DNA from: Eisenbergiella porci
GTDB lineage: Bacteria; Bacillota; Clostridia; Lachnospirales; Lachnospiraceae
Assembly: GCF_009696275.1 (NCBI RefSeq)
Contig: NZ_VUMI01000023.1
Span: forward strand, 1 to 64,000
Reading direction: 5' to 3'
DNA: 64,000 nt
Positions 41,328-49,832 of this stretch are shown here, piece after piece (position 1 is the stretch's first letter; each line of letters begins with the position of its first letter). The notes beneath the pieces were generated by a model, which saw only the letters and a program-made list of their open reading frames with translations, was not told the DNA's origin and searched no databases. The position numbers were made by a program, and so were the translations under genes.

Positions 41328-42440
41328 ATGCCTTCACAAGTAACAAATTACCAGTGTCCGGCCTGCACAGGCCCGCTGCACTTTGCCGGGGACTCCGGGA
41401 AACTGGAGTGCGATTACTGCGGGAGCGCCTACGAGATCTCCGAGATAGAGGCGCTGTACCAGCAGAAAGAAGAACAGGCCGTGAAAGCCCACGAGGACGC
41501 TCAGACCAAAGGCGCGGAAGATGACGGCTGGGACACCTCCGGCCTGAGCGGTGACTGGGGCGCGGATGCCGCAGGGATGAAAGCCTATAACTGCCCTTCC
41601 TGCGGAGCGGAGCTGATCTGTGATGAAAGTACCGCCGCCACATCCTGTCCTTATTGCGGGAACCCCACCGTAGTGCCAGGGCAGTTCGGCGGTACACTGC
41701 GGCCCGATTTTGTGCTTCCATTCAAGCTGAGCAAGGAGGATGCGGTCGCGGCCCTTAAAAAGCACTATAAGGGCAAGGTTTTTCTGCCAAAATCCTTTAC
41801 CGCCGGGAACCACATCCAGGAGATCAAGGGGGTTTACGTCCCTTTCTGGATGTTTGACGGCGAGGCGGAGGGCGATGCCCGGTATGCAGCCACACGTTCC
41901 CGTACCTACCGCTCCGGCGATTATGAGGTCACCGAGACAGAACATTATGACGTTTTCCGTTCCGGTTCCGTCGCGTTTGAAAAGGTTCCGGTGGATGCGT
42001 CCAGCAAGATGCCGGACGACTACATGGATTCCATTGAACCCTATGACTATACAGAACTGAAACCCTTTTCCACGGCATATCTGCCCGGTTTTCTCGCTGA
42101 CAAGTTTGATGTGACGGTAGAACAGAGCCGGGAGCGGGCTGACAAACGCTGCGAGAACACGCTGGCCGCCGCACTGCGGGATACCGTGAAGGGCTACAAT
42201 ACCTGCACGTCCAAGGGGGGCAGTACTTCCCTCAAGCGCGGCAAAGTCCACTATGCGCTCATGCCGGTCTGGATGCTTAATACCAAGTGGAACGGAAAAG
42301 ATTTTCTGTTTGCCATGAACGGCCAGACTGGCAGGCTGGTGGGTGAGCTGCCCGTGAGCCGCGGCAGATTCTGGGCGCTGTTCGCCGCCATCGCTGTGCC
42401 GCTGTCGGTGCTGAGCTCAGTCTTGTTCACGCTTTTGTAG
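41328..42440 (+). CDS. TFIIB-type zinc-ribbon membrane protein (YdjG-like)
   Basis: 370 residues. Two ribbons: CPACTGPL...CDYCGSAY at the N terminus and CPSCGAEL...CPYCGNPT at about 87-110. A beta-rich central domain follows (LPFKLSKEDAVAALKKHYKG; GVYVPFWMFDGEAEGDARY). One C-terminal membrane segment (WALFAAIAVPLSVLSSVLF). This layout matches Bacillus YdjG, which with YdjH and YdjI forms a membrane complex recruiting PspA. It is followed 16 bp later by the TPM (YdjH-like) gene, the same order as in Bacillus. No pspA-like gene is in the window. Confidence 0.87.
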   Translation: MPSQVTNYQCPACTGPLHFAGDSGKLECDYCGSAYEISEIEALYQQKEEQAVKAHEDAQTKGAEDDGWDTSGLSGDWGADAAGMKAYNCPSCGAELICDESTAATSCPYCGNPTVVPGQFGGTLRPDFVLPFKLSKEDAVAALKKHYKGKVFLPKSFTAGNHIQEIKGVYVPFWMFDGEAEGDARYAATRSRTYRSGDYEVTETEHYDVFRSGSVAFEKVPVDASSKMPDDYMDSIEPYDYTELKPFSTAYLPGFLADKFDVTVEQSRERADKRCENTLAAALRDTVKGYNTCTSKGGSTSLKRGKVHYALMPVWMLNTKWNGKDFLFAMNGQTGRLVGELPVSRGRFWALFAAIAVPLSVLSSVLFTLL

Positions 42441-42456
42441 ATAAGGGGGATCGGAT

Positions 42457-43794
42457 ATGAAGAAATTTGCGAGTTTTGTGCTGTCGGTGCTACTGGCACT
42501 GACCTTCTGTATCCCGGCTGCGGCAGCGGAAGATTACGGCGTGATCTACGATGAGACAGGGCAGTTAGGGTCGGAACCGCTGCGGTATGCAGGAGAGGTC
42601 ACGCTTCCCGCGCTCACAGAGCGGTATGGTGTTGACCTGCGGGTAGATATTCTGACGGAAAGTGATTATGATACCGTGCTTGACGCAGCGGAAGGTATTT
42701 ACGAAGAGTATGAATATGGCTATGGAAAATACCACTCCGGTATTACGCTGACCCTGCTGCTTACGCCCTGCGAAGACGCCTATACAATGGCCGCGGATGA
42801 CTGGTGTGTCTATCTGGGCGGTACGGATGAAAATCTGCTTTATGGGGATTGGCTTTACGATCTTACCAAGGCAGTGGAGCCTTATTTGTCAGTGGAATCC
42901 GGCATGGAGTCTGGGGCATGGTCCGGCAATATGGATATGAGCGCCGTGGCGCTTTCCCAGGCGGTGGGCGCTATGGCGGAATTCGTGGCGGACTTTTTCG
43001 CACCGGGAGACAGCGGCTATGAAATGACTGGAGGGCCGTCCGGTCAGGATGCGGAGGAACCGGACAGCACCTCGATGTACTATATTTTTGACATCAGCGA
43101 CCTGCTCCCTTTTGACCAGTGGGAGGAACTGGAGCAGTGGGCCGGGGACATTTCCCGGCGGCACGGCTGTGGCGTCTATGTGGTTCTTGTGGACGACTAT
43201 GAGGATTTTGGCTCCGGGGATGTCTATGATGTGACCACACAGATCTATCACTCCGAACAAAACGGCTTCGGAATGGGCGATGGGCGGGATGGCATCATGA
43301 TCCTTCTGAGCATGGCGGAACGTGATTACGCCATGTTTGTCTACGGTAAAAGTGCCGGATACGCCTTTAACGAATACGGACAGGAACAGCTGGAAGAGAG
43401 CTTTTTAGGCGACTTTGGCAATGATGACTGGTATGGCGGCATTTCCCATTACCTGGACTCCTGCGATGAGTATCTTGCCAAAGCGGATGCGGGGCATCCG
43501 GTGCGGGCCAACCCCTTGTGGGGAATTGGATTGATGACGTTTTTGTCCTGTCTGGCGGCGCTGGCGGTCTGCATGGTGCTGAAACGGAAGATGAACAATG
43601 TCCGGCAGAACGCGCAGGCCAACGAATACATTGTTCCTGGCGGGCTGCGCCTAGCAGACAGTTATGACCGCTACACGCACACCACCAAAACCCGTACCAA
43701 GATCGAACAGAAGAGTTCGAGCAGCAGTAGCAGCAGTAGCAGCAGTAGCAGCTGCAGCGGTGGCGGCGGTTCGGGCCGTAGCGGGAAATTCTAA
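42457..43794 (+). CDS. TPM-domain membrane protein (YdjH/YgcG-like)
   Basis: 445 residues. Signal peptide (MKKFASFVLSVLLALTFCIP...AAAA). Two TPM-like regions: about 25-150 (YGVIYDETGQLGSEPLRYAG...) and 205-335 (FDISDLLPFDQWEELEQWAG; DGIMILLSMAERDYAMFVYG). A transmembrane segment at about 355-373 (PLWGIGLMTFLSCLAALAV). The cytoplasmic tail ends in 13 serines, then CSGGGGSGRSGKF, a usual TPM-protein end. TPM domains are extracytoplasmic and in some proteins have phosphatase activity. It pairs with the YdjG-like protein. The serine run is encoded by a 9-bp repeat. Confidence 0.86.
   Translation: MKKFASFVLSVLLALTFCIPAAAAEDYGVIYDETGQLGSEPLRYAGEVTLPALTERYGVDLRVDILTESDYDTVLDAAEGIYEEYEYGYGKYHSGITLTLLLTPCEDAYTMAADDWCVYLGGTDENLLYGDWLYDLTKAVEPYLSVESGMESGAWSGNMDMSAVALSQAVGAMAEFVADFFAPGDSGYEMTGGPSGQDAEEPDSTSMYYIFDISDLLPFDQWEELEQWAGDISRRHGCGVYVVLVDDYEDFGSGDVYDVTTQIYHSEQNGFGMGDGRDGIMILLSMAERDYAMFVYGKSAGYAFNEYGQEQLEESFLGDFGNDDWYGGISHYLDSCDEYLAKADAGHPVRANPLWGIGLMTFLSCLAALAVCMVLKRKMNNVRQNAQANEYIVPGGLRLADSYDRYTHTTKTRTKIEQKSSSSSSSSSSSSSCSGGGGSGRSGKF
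43720..43752 (+). repeat. 9-bp tandem repeat coding for a serine run
   Basis: AGCAGCAGT is repeated about 3.7 times without mismatch, inside the TPM-protein gene. Slippage would change the serine tail by three residues and keep the frame. Confidence 0.85.
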
Positions 43795-43808
43795 GGAGGA
43801 ACAAATTC

Positions 43809-44975
43809 ATGAGGAGAATGATAATGCGGACCGCGTCCGCCCTTCTGGCGTTTCTGCTCCTGTTTGGCCTCGCCGCCTGCGGCAGTAAGTCGCAGGACGG
43901 CACCGGCAGCGGCGATGCAGCGTCCATACCAGCCGATGGAAGTACCGGCAAAGGAGTGCTGGCTGACGGCAGACAGCCGGATAAGGATATGTCTGCTGCA
44001 CCAGACGAGGGAACGGAGCAAGAGGCACTGGCCTGGCTGCGGGAATTTATGGCGGAATACGCACCGCAGGCAGCCATAGCTGCAGCATACCTTGGCTGTA
44101 GGGGGGCGGATGACACCACTTCTCTGACAGAATGGCTGTGGGACAACTCGCCCGGATTGATGGATGAGATGCCTTTTATCCGGACGATCCCGCCCGTGCG
44201 TATTCTGGGTCCCGGCTATGGGGACCTTTACTGCATCGTGCCAAGAGATGACAGGACCACCCTTTCAGTGAATCATGTCACATGGAAATCCACAGGCAAC
44301 GGAGTCTGGCCCGAGCCGGATGAAGTCCTCTACCGGGAAGAGTATGCCCAGCCGGTGCTGGTATTTGTAGGTTATGAGGAATTTCGCGATGAGCCGGATA
44401 TAGAGATCATTGCCAGTGACAGCGGTGGCGCAGGAGGTCTGGTAACATGGTATCCGGTATGGGACGTAGAGGTTGGGGGTGATATGATCGTTCCCACAGG
44501 CGAGGACTATGCCCCCCTGGTCATGGACTTCACCCTCTTTGGCGATATCACGGGTCTGGATTATTGGGGCGATCCGGACAGCTGGGAACCGACAGGGGAT
44601 GACTGGTGGGTGCCGCCCACGGAGGAAGGACTGGCGGATACCTGCTGGGTGTGCGATGGATGGTCTCTGAACCTGCTTGGTGGAGGCGGTGATCCGAACT
44701 GCGCGGGCATTGCCGAACTGTATTGCCAGTTCGAGGATGGGCAGGAATATCAACTGCTCTATTCCGGCGTCTGGCGGATGGTGGATGACTGTCTACAGCT
44801 AATTGTCTCCACGGGAGCAGGAAATCTTCCCAGCGATGCCAGCGGCGTCTTTCCTGTCCTGATTGACCCGTCCGGGGACTACCTGCATATCCAGCAGGAC
44901 AGGGACAACGGAATGCGTCCGCCTTTCTTTGATAATGACATGAGTTCCATGGAGCTGATACGCTCCTATGGATAA
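43809..44975 (+). CDS. Lipoprotein, paralogue of the next gene's product
   Basis: 388 residues; AAGGAGG ends 9 bases before ATG 43809. Lipobox LAAC with C24. The N-terminal domain (EALAWLREFMAEYAPQAAIA; PFIRTIPPVRILGPGYGDLY; YCIVPRDDRTTLSVNHVTW) aligns with the product of 44999-46597 (YPFIKEIPPERW; VYCIVPTDPKASTAVNTWD). A C-terminal lipocalin-like part (DTCWVCDGWSLNLLGGGG) resembles the start of the 46679 protein (NTCWQAVRYIMAKEGQ). Extracytoplasmic, membrane-anchored. The function is unknown. Confidence 0.75.
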   Translation: MRRMIMRTASALLAFLLLFGLAACGSKSQDGTGSGDAASIPADGSTGKGVLADGRQPDKDMSAAPDEGTEQEALAWLREFMAEYAPQAAIAAAYLGCRGADDTTSLTEWLWDNSPGLMDEMPFIRTIPPVRILGPGYGDLYCIVPRDDRTTLSVNHVTWKSTGNGVWPEPDEVLYREEYAQPVLVFVGYEEFRDEPDIEIIASDSGGAGGLVTWYPVWDVEVGGDMIVPTGEDYAPLVMDFTLFGDITGLDYWGDPDSWEPTGDDWWVPPTEEGLADTCWVCDGWSLNLLGGGGDPNCAGIAELYCQFEDGQEYQLLYSGVWRMVDDCLQLIVSTGAGNLPSDASGVFPVLIDPSGDYLHIQQDRDNGMRPPFFDNDMSSMELIRSYG

Positions 44976-44998
44976 ATAAACCGGAAAGGAACAATGGC

Positions 44999-46597
44999 AT
45001 GAAATATAGACGCATATTTGCACTTTTATTCGTTTTGATTCTGTCCCTTACCGCCTGCGGCAGGGAGCAGGTTCCGCCAGGGAACGGCCCCCTGGATCAG
45101 GACAAGAAAATACCCGGTAAAGGAGCTATCAATACCCCCACAGAGGATGGCGGAGCATCCGGTTCCGCCGCCAGTGAAGGGGCAGCCGCCTGGCTTTCTG
45201 TCGAAGGAGGGAAAGTATTGGATGACCTGCGTGAAGGGGCGCAGGCGGACGGCTGTATCTGTTCCGTAGCTTTTTTGGGCGCCGCCCTAGAGCCTGGGGA
45301 AGATATTGCGGCCTTTCTGGCATCAGAGGAGGCGGAGCAATATCTGGATGCGTATCCATTCATCAAGGAGATACCGCCTGAACGGTGGATTGCCCACCCG
45401 GAGGGTGGATATGAGGTCTACTGTATCGTTCCTACAGACCCAAAAGCTTCCACAGCGGTCAATACATGGGACATCAACGAGGACAACGATTTTCTTGGCG
45501 AAAGCGACCAGGTACTCTACCGCAGCGACTGCGGGGATCCTATCCTCCTTTTGGGCAACCTCAGCGATATTATGCCCAGCCTGGATGTGGAGATTGTGGA
45601 CAGTACAGGGAGAAGCCTGAGTTACCAGCCCTCTCTGTGGCTCTACGATGGTTCGCTGTCAGGCCCGTCTGAAATTTTTGATTTTACCATGTATCATAAT
45701 CCTGACCTTATTGGTATATGGTCCGCCGTGATTCCGGCGGAATTAGGAGGCGGTATCTCCCTGAACCTGAATATCGGGCGCGGGGGAAATCTTACCTACA
45801 GCTATGGCCGCGGTAACAGCGAACCGATTGCTCTGTACGAAGGCACCTGGAGCAGGCCGGATGAGGCGATGGTCCAGTTCGGGCCGGAGTGCGTGGTTTT
45901 CGAGCTGTGCCTTGTAGAGGGCATTGAGGATAACGATCTGTGGGGACAATATGGTCCGGGAGAACTCCATGATGAGATATGCGGCGTTTGGATCTGTGAG
46001 CGGGGGGACGGGCCAGGCACATCCTCACTCAGATTGACCCATGTTCAAGGGGATCCTTTTATTGATGGATGTGGAGGATGGGCCATTGTATTTGAGGGCG
46101 AAGACCAGGGCGGAAACAATGGAGGTATGGAACAGGGAGCAAACGTCAACCCTCATGTGCTTACCACAGGAGGACCCGCATTTACCCACATGACTGTCCT
46201 TCAAACGGAAAACTATCCTGATGGGGGCTATTACTATGAGGATATGACACAGGACGGTTCCATATTGATCATAAACTGCGCTTATCCAGGCGGCCGCAGG
46301 AATGGAGTGTCCATGGAAGAATACGCAGTAAAAAGTATCGAGCATCTGACGATGTATGAGGCAGAAGATCTCTCTGTCGAAAAGAACAGCGGCTACAGTG
46401 AGGCATTGGGACACCCCGTCTATATTTTGACGTATACGACAAGTGAAAATGATCACACATTTCACTGGAAAATCTTTATGACGGAGGCGGATGGCTATAC
46501 CTATCTCTATGCCTTTGACGTGTGGCACGAGGTCTACGCAGATATGGAGGATGTCATAGATGATGTTTTCGGACAGCTGTTCTTCCTTGAGATGTAA
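44999..46597 (+). CDS. Large lipoprotein, paralogue of the preceding one plus extra C-terminal domain
   Basis: 532 residues, GGAAAGGA before ATG 44999. Lipobox LTAC with C20. Residues about 60-200 are paralogous to the preceding gene's N-terminal domain (AVAFLG-type helix, PFIKEIPPERW, VYCIVPTDP). A middle beta domain follows, with GGISLNLNIGRGGNLTYSYG and a Gly/Asn-rich linker, then an extra C-terminal domain (about 390-532; FTHMTVLQTENYPDGGYYYE; HTFHWKIFMTEADGYTYLYA) without a known family. It is followed by an 81-bp gap. The role is unknown. Confidence 0.75.
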   Translation: MKYRRIFALLFVLILSLTACGREQVPPGNGPLDQDKKIPGKGAINTPTEDGGASGSAASEGAAAWLSVEGGKVLDDLREGAQADGCICSVAFLGAALEPGEDIAAFLASEEAEQYLDAYPFIKEIPPERWIAHPEGGYEVYCIVPTDPKASTAVNTWDINEDNDFLGESDQVLYRSDCGDPILLLGNLSDIMPSLDVEIVDSTGRSLSYQPSLWLYDGSLSGPSEIFDFTMYHNPDLIGIWSAVIPAELGGGISLNLNIGRGGNLTYSYGRGNSEPIALYEGTWSRPDEAMVQFGPECVVFELCLVEGIEDNDLWGQYGPGELHDEICGVWICERGDGPGTSSLRLTHVQGDPFIDGCGGWAIVFEGEDQGGNNGGMEQGANVNPHVLTTGGPAFTHMTVLQTENYPDGGYYYEDMTQDGSILIINCAYPGGRRNGVSMEEYAVKSIEHLTMYEAEDLSVEKNSGYSEALGHPVYILTYTTSENDHTFHWKIFMTEADGYTYLYAFDVWHEVYADMEDVIDDVFGQLFFLEM

Positions 46598-46678
46598 CCG
46601 CCCGATGTTATACGCACGAACGAAAACATTTGCAACTTAAATGTATAACGAGTGGATGAAAAGACGTGGAGGATAGAT

Positions 46679-47668
46679 ATGAGAAGCAGTAGATTTGCGG
46701 CAGCGTTGCTTTGTCTGCTGTTGCCGCTGGTACTGGCATCGTGTGGGAGAAACGGGAGAAAAATGGGTGAGAACGGCCCATCCAGTGCGCTGCCGCCTAT
46801 CAATAAAGAGAGCAGCACATATTCGGATGCCTTGCCCGAAAACACTTCGGAACCGGAAGATACTGAAGATCCGTGGACGAATACCTGCTGGCAGGCTGTA
46901 CGGTACATAATGGCAAAGGAAGGCCAGACGATGGAAGGGACTTTGCCGGAGGATGATTGGGTTATAGAACTGTACCTGTTGGAGGGCGGCGGTGCCCGGT
47001 ATCGGGAATGGAAGCCCCGGAGCTTTGACTATATCGGTGTGTACCACCTTCTGCTCGGAATCGGCCCGGACTGCTTCTGGTATTCGGATGGCAGCGGTGG
47101 CTTTTTTCTGAGTACGGAAGCTGACGGGACAAACGAAGACACGGTTTTTGCCCAAGGCCATATGGCGGATGGCCAGTTGATGCTGGATTTCTTGGGCGAC
47201 CAGTTCTGGATGGAGCGGCAGCCCATGCCGGCCAAGGGCGGGGAATACTGCATGGCGGACCTGTTCGGCCAATGGCGCATGGTTTCCGGCGAGACTGTCA
47301 CAGAAGGGGATCCGGAGGTCTGGAATTTCACGGCCAGCGAAATGGAGATTGACCGCAGATTGACTTTTCACAGTTCTTGGGACGAGACTGAGCCGGACGG
47401 TGTGGACTATTATGACGAGTGGCATCCCGGTTATCTCAGGGAGGCACAGGCCATGGCGGTGGAATACCAGGAGACCCCAATTTATGAGGGATGCGGGAAC
47501 GAGGCATGGCGTCTCCAGCTGTTCAGCGTTGAGACGATATACCAGAATTACGCAGAAGAAGAATTTTACGTCACAGTATTGGATGCGGATACCCTGCTGC
47601 TTCAAGTGCGTCTCAAAGATACAGACGGAGTCCACACCACCAGTACGCAGATTTTTAGCCGTTTTTGA
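46679..47668 (+). CDS. Lipoprotein sharing a C-terminal domain with the 48180 gene product
   Basis: 329 residues from ATG 46679 (GTGGAGGAT upstream); the in-frame GTG at 46652 would add residues before the signal. Lipobox LASC with C22. The first mature domain (NTCWQAVRYIMAKEGQTMEG) is lipocalin-like. The second (MADLFGQWRMVSGETVTEGD; GCGNEAWRLQLFSVETIYQ; VTVLDADTLLLQVRLKDTDG) aligns with the last domain of the lipoprotein at 48180. Exported and membrane-anchored. Unknown ligand. Confidence 0.75.
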   Translation: MRSSRFAAALLCLLLPLVLASCGRNGRKMGENGPSSALPPINKESSTYSDALPENTSEPEDTEDPWTNTCWQAVRYIMAKEGQTMEGTLPEDDWVIELYLLEGGGARYREWKPRSFDYIGVYHLLLGIGPDCFWYSDGSGGFFLSTEADGTNEDTVFAQGHMADGQLMLDFLGDQFWMERQPMPAKGGEYCMADLFGQWRMVSGETVTEGDPEVWNFTASEMEIDRRLTFHSSWDETEPDGVDYYDEWHPGYLREAQAMAVEYQETPIYEGCGNEAWRLQLFSVETIYQNYAEEEFYVTVLDADTLLLQVRLKDTDGVHTTSTQIFSRF

Positions 47669-47686
47669 AAGAAAGGAGACAGAAAA

Positions 47687-48175
47687 ATGCCAGTCACATT
47701 AAACATGATCCCCGCTACTTTGCAGGAATTCCAAACGTGTCCGCAGATGGATCTTTCCAAGCCGGAAAACACCTGCGCCATGTTCCTGTGTGCATTACAG
47801 CTATACATAAAGGACAGGGATGCCGGGGTGAAGGCAATGAATATGCTGCGGGGTCCCAGACCCATGACTCCCTACGACAGCCAGTTTCTCCGGGACCGCC
47901 TGCGGGATAAGCCTTATCTGCCCCTGGCCTACTTTGAGGGAGCGGCGCCTAAAAACAACTATACCCCGGCACAGCCCTATGTACTGAATGTGCTTCCGGA
48001 TCCACGTCCCCAGGACATAGAAGCCGGGTATATCCGGGTATTCCTGAAAACAGCGGGGGCGGATTCTCCCAGGCCGGTCAAGCTCCGGCAAAAGGGCAGC
48101 CTGTGGTATCTCTGGGAGTATTCCAGCATCCTCAGCGGGATACGGTCCCTCGCGGAATGCGATCCTTGGGGGTGA
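47687..48175 (+). CDS. DUF6935-like cytoplasmic protein
   Basis: 162 residues, GAAAGGAGA before ATG 47687, no signal peptide or membrane segment. It contains KAMNMLRGPRPMTPYDSQFL, GYIRVFLKTAGADSPRPVKL and SLWYLWEYSSILSGIR, which I recall as DUF6935, a domain of unknown function in Firmicute proteins found next to lipoprotein and SPFH-type genes. It is the only cytoplasmic product between the paralogous lipoproteins, and its gene lies 4 bp before the last lipoprotein gene. The domain name is from memory. Confidence 0.65.
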   Translation: MPVTLNMIPATLQEFQTCPQMDLSKPENTCAMFLCALQLYIKDRDAGVKAMNMLRGPRPMTPYDSQFLRDRLRDKPYLPLAYFEGAAPKNNYTPAQPYVLNVLPDPRPQDIEAGYIRVFLKTAGADSPRPVKLRQKGSLWYLWEYSSILSGIRSLAECDPWG

Positions 48176-48179
48176 GAAT

Positions 48180-49103
48180 ATGAAACAATGCTGGATAGGC
48201 ATCCTGCTGGCGCTTCTCCTGATTTTTAGTCTGACTGCCTGCAAAGATGCAAATAATGCCGCACAGCCGCTTCCAACAGCCGGAAGCGGCGGGAAGCTGC
48301 CGGAAATATCCAAGACGGAGACGGGTGATATGAACCGAGACAGTTCCGAAAGCAGTGCGGTTCCGGATGGTAAGCCAGATATGATTCCTCCATCTGACAA
48401 GGAAGCTGCCGCAGTTTCCGTTAGTGGTTCGGGCGCGGAGTATCCGGCCTCCGAGCAGGCATTTGAGCGTCTGCGGGAAACCGAGATTGTCCGGTATTAC
48501 CTCGAACTTGGCATGGTTATGCTGGACACAGGGCTTCAGGAGACTGTCAACGGGCAGAACTGCCGGATCATCTCCCTGGGTACTGACCATGAAACTCATT
48601 TTGTGCAGGAAATTTACTACGCTGTCAGCTGCGACACAATCTATACCTATGACCAGATCAACGATGAATGGCTGGAGTTGGGTAGTGAGCCTTCCATTCC
48701 GGGCGCGGAATTTGCCATGTCCGATCTGGAGGGCAGCTGGCAGATGGTCGAGGGAGAAGTCGAGGGGTGGCGGTACAGTGCGGCGGATGAGGGCATTGTC
48801 TCGACGCTGTGCTTTACCCGCATCTACGACAGCAATATTCCAACCACGGATCTCACTGCGGATTTTGACAGAATGGATGAAAATGGAAACGAGGCGCATG
48901 AGCGGAATATGGAGGTCAAATTCTTGGATGAACTGTTGTACTACGGCTGTCCCAACGAGGCCTGGTCTGTTCAGCTACTATGTGAGGAGGAAGGGGTCTC
49001 GTATTTCGTTGCCATCACCGATCCTGATACGCTGGAATTATACTTCTCTTTTGAAAAGAACGGCAATTCAGGGGCTTCTCTTGCTTACTACAGGCGGATA
49101 TGA
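48180..49103 (+). CDS. Lipoprotein, last of the series
   Basis: 307 residues; ATG 48180 is 4 bases after the previous stop, with GGGGGTGAG as a plausible ribosome site. Lipobox LTAC with C21. A Ser/Pro-rich stalk is followed by a helical segment (AFERLRETEIVRYYLELGMV) and a C-terminal domain (MSDLEGSWQMVEGEVEGWRY; GCPNEAWSVQLLCEEEGVSY; AITDPDTLELYFSFEKNGNS) paralogous to that of the 46679 protein. Exported. No enzyme motif. Confidence 0.75.
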   Translation: MKQCWIGILLALLLIFSLTACKDANNAAQPLPTAGSGGKLPEISKTETGDMNRDSSESSAVPDGKPDMIPPSDKEAAAVSVSGSGAEYPASEQAFERLRETEIVRYYLELGMVMLDTGLQETVNGQNCRIISLGTDHETHFVQEIYYAVSCDTIYTYDQINDEWLELGSEPSIPGAEFAMSDLEGSWQMVEGEVEGWRYSAADEGIVSTLCFTRIYDSNIPTTDLTADFDRMDENGNEAHERNMEVKFLDELLYYGCPNEAWSVQLLCEEEGVSYFVAITDPDTLELYFSFEKNGNSGASLAYYRRI

Positions 49104-49183
49104 GACCGCCCTGATGTCTAAAAAATTGGGATGGCAGCAAAAAAACATATCGAAAGCATTCCTATGAATAGGCGGTGTTGTCC

Positions 49184-49360
49184 ATGAAAGAGCAGGAACA
49201 ACAAAGCTCCCATTGGGTGCATTGTCCAATCTGCGGGGCTAAAACAAAAACCAAGGTAAATGAGGATACGATCCTTATCAGATTTCCTCTTTATTGTCCG
49301 CAGTGCAAAAAAGAATTTCGTGTTGATATTGTACAATTGAAAATGGTTATGAGCAAATGA
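49184..49360 (+). CDS. Cysteine-rich KTR-type small zinc-ribbon protein
   Basis: 58 residues from ATG 49184. HCPICGAKTKTKVNEDTILI followed by YCPQCKKEFRVDI is the pattern of the cysteine-rich KTR family, common as a short cargo or border gene in Clostridia conjugative elements. Four cysteines probably bind one zinc. It is soluble. A terminator follows. The function is unknown. Confidence 0.8.
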   Translation: MKEQEQQSSHWVHCPICGAKTKTKVNEDTILIRFPLYCPQCKKEFRVDIVQLKMVMSK

Positions 49361-49373
49361 GCCAGACGCTTTA

Positions 49374-49424
49374 AGCGGAGAGCCTGCTTCCTCTTTATAG
49401 GGGCGCAGTCTCTCCGTTTTTATT
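49374..49424. terminator. Bidirectional terminator between convergent genes
   Basis: GCGGAGAG with CTCTCCG, plus inner CTGC/GCAG, followed by a T-rich run at about 49418-49428. It can serve the KTR gene on the plus strand and the XRE gene that ends at 49425 on the minus strand. Confidence 0.65.
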
Positions 49425-49784
49425 TTATGTAATCGCACCGACCAGAAGATCACTTTGATTCCGAATGGCCGATAAGATGGCTCTGACTGCGGGAAGAAGG
49501 ATTTGAGCTTCCTGCTCACTGCACTGGGCGATCAGCAAACCCAGTTGCTCCACAGTGGGCGCATCACAGTTTTGCTCTGGGTAAAAAGTCTCCCGCGGGT
49601 CAATTTCAAGGGCACGGATCAACGCATAGAGCGCCACCATTTTGGGGTTGTCTTCATGGTTTTCGATATGCATAACCGTTCGGACTTCAATATCTGCCAT
49701 ATCAGCTACTTTGCGTTGGGAAAGCCCCTTGCTTTTTCGGGCTTTCTTAATGGTATCGCCAAGAGGGCGGGAAAATTCATACAT
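49425..49784 (-). CDS. XRE-family transcriptional regulator
   Basis: 119 residues. Helix-turn-helix at about 7-62: LGDTIKKARKSKGLSQRKVA, then DIEVRTVMHIENHEDNPKMV. The C-terminal part (ALEIDPRETFYPEQN; QLGLLIAQCSEQEAQILLPA) is a helical regulatory region as seen in ICE-encoded repressors. An inverted repeat just upstream of its start suggests autoregulation. It faces away from the plus-strand XRE gene at 50283, so the two could form a switch, but this is not shown. Confidence 0.85.
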   Translation of the reverse strand: MYEFSRPLGDTIKKARKSKGLSQRKVADMADIEVRTVMHIENHEDNPKMVALYALIRALEIDPRETFYPEQNCDAPTVEQLGLLIAQCSEQEAQILLPAVRAILSAIRNQSDLLVGAIT

Positions 49785-49794
49785 TGTATGTCAC

Positions 49795-49832
49795 CTCAAA
49801 GGTATTTTACAATATACCATCTTTGAGTGAAA
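49795..49832 (-). promoter_or_regulatory. Promoter with operator-like inverted repeat of the minus-strand XRE gene
   Basis: Arms CTCAAAG (49795-49801) and CTTTGAG (49821-49827), with inner GTAT/ATAC, flank a possible minus-strand promoter: TTTCAC (49832-49827) and TAAAAT (49809-49804) with 17-bp spacing. The hexamers are only fair matches. Binding of the XRE protein here is inferred. Confidence 0.45.
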
